Below are positions 63,403 to 64,000 of a stretch of DNA of 64,000 nucleotides, piece by piece (position 1 is the stretch's first letter; every line of letters starts with the position of its first letter). The translations under genes were made by a program, and so were the position numbers. The notes beneath the pieces were generated by a model. It saw only the letters and a list, made by a program, of their open reading frames with translations. It made no database searches and was not told the DNA's origin. The stretch is from Blastococcus sp. CT_GayMR16 (lineage in GTDB: Bacteria; Actinomycetota; Actinomycetes; Mycobacteriales; Geodermatophilaceae): positions 62,001 through 126,000 of the forward strand of contig NZ_SPQK01000010.1 in NCBI RefSeq assembly GCF_004570875.1. The letters are read 5' to 3'.

Positions 63403-64000
63403 TCACCGGGTGGTCGGGACCTCGATGTCACCGTCGATGATCTGCTGGCGGTAGTCGTCGATCTGGTCCTGGATGTCGTCGATGAACCCGCCGGAGGTGG
63501 CCAGGCCGACACCCTCGGTGGACAGGTCGTTGGTGACGTCCTCGCCACCTGCGACGTTGTCGTCCACGAAGTCACCGATGTACGCCTCGACCGCGTTGTC
63601 CACGCGCTTGAGCATCGACGTCATGATCACGGCCTGGAGGGCCGGGTCGTCCACGGTGTTGTACTGGTCGGAGTCGACACCGATCGCGCGCTTGTTCGAG
63701 GCGGCAGCCGCCTGGAACACGCCGAGGCCGGAGCCACCGGCCGCGTGGTAGACGATGTCCGCGCCGCCGTCGAACATGCCCTGCGCCGCGATCTGGCCCT
63801 TGGCCGGGTCGTTGAACCCGGAGAAGTCACCGGCCGGCGTCAGGTACGTGGAGTCGATCTGGATGCCCGGCTTGGCAGCCTCGGCACCGGCGAAGTAGCC
63901 CGCCTCGAACTTCTGGATGAGGGGGGTGTCGACGCCGCCCACGAAACCGATGTGGTTGGTCGTGGTCTTCAGCGCGGCCGCGACGCCGGCCAGGAAGGAG
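63403..64000 (-). CDS. bmpA: BMP-family nucleoside-binding lipoprotein (C-terminal part, cut by window end)
   Basis: About 199 C-terminal residues; the start lies beyond the window. FLAGVAAALKTTTNHIGFVGGVDTPLIQKFEAGYFAGA, DIVYHAAGGSGLGVFQAA and AIGVDSDQYNT (the first two in pieces in the Bmp/PnrA family) are characteristic of the substrate-binding proteins of purine/pyrimidine nucleoside importers. It is first in the importer run, followed by two hairpins, then ATPase, two permeases, cdd and deoA. Extracytoplasmic location is inferred from the family. Confidence 0.9.
   Translation of the reverse strand, partial: SFLAGVAAALKTTTNHIGFVGGVDTPLIQKFEAGYFAGAEAAKPGIQIDSTYLTPAGDFSGFNDPAKGQIAAQGMFDGGADIVYHAAGGSGLGVFQAAAASNKRAIGVDSDQYNTVDDPALQAVIMTSMLKRVDNAVEAYIGDFVDDNVAGGEDVTNDLSTEGVGLATSGGFIDDIQDQIDDYRQQIIDGDIEVPTTR

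Overview
The window is a high-GC, gene-dense actinobacterial chromosome segment. Many genes overlap by 4 bp (ATGA/GTGA), GTG starts are frequent, and many operon-lead genes look leaderless. Gene content suggests Geodermatophilaceae or a close relative: a DUF222/HNH gene, trimeric-type PNP, an actinobacterial acyl-CoA carboxylase locus, and methylmalonyl-CoA mutase with MeaB. From memory, two blocks follow the Mycobacterium tuberculosis order: PH-domain protein-birA-accD5-accE5-maf-accA3 (Rv3278c-Rv3285) and lpdA-GGCT-amidohydrolase-deoD-pmmB-upp-add-deoA-cdd (Rv3303c-Rv3315c). No tRNA, rRNA, CRISPR array, prophage or IS element was seen.

Layout. 1-8709: envelope/polysaccharide-type cluster with a GDPD-like tail, a GT-C membrane protein fused to a uridine-kinase-like domain, a HAD phosphatase, large membrane proteins, a methyltransferase and a membrane-anchored GT2. 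8766-12868: sbcCD nuclease. 12969-18980: PH-domain protein, birA, acyl/propionyl-CoA carboxylase beta and epsilon, maf, and the biotinylated alpha subunit. 18990-26207: three tandem secreted metzincin-like proteases, two carrying arrays of about 106-residue beta modules. 26315-29052: lpdA, a gamma-glutamylcyclotransferase-like gene and a membrane protein. 29053-36646: meaB-mutB-mutA, M20 amidohydrolase and a YbdK-type ligase, one minus-strand run. 36722-39278: membrane-spanning SARP-like regulator with a predicted beta-propeller, divergent from a small secreted protein. 39299-44143: PNP, uronate-dehydrogenase-like protein, phosphohexomutase, Gfo/Idh oxidoreductase, upp. 44186-46860: hypothetical gene, broken DUF222/HNH gene, and two tiny secreted proteins sharing an ERRNVGGT repeat. 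46930-50279: deoC with a full and a truncated aldehyde dehydrogenase. 50288-57066: SRPBCC protein, acidic duplicated protein, DEAD-box helicase, add, ABC-2 exporter. 57193-64000: deoA-cdd and a BMP-type nucleoside ABC importer.

How the genes fit together. The importer, cdd, deoA, add, PNP and upp salvage nucleosides. Phosphohexomutase-like PmmB (possibly acting as phosphopentomutase), DeoC and aldehyde dehydrogenase would carry deoxyribose-1-phosphate to glyceraldehyde-3-phosphate and acetate or acetyl-CoA. Propionyl-CoA carboxylase (with BirA) and methylmalonyl-CoA mutase (with MeaB) form the propionyl-CoA to succinyl-CoA route.

The most unusual items are the ERRNVGGT repeat secreted proteins, the GT-C/uridine-kinase fusion, a structured intergenic element found directly after three stop codons, a second element filling the exact stop-to-start gap of two gene pairs, and the 18-bp divergent birA/pccB promoter.
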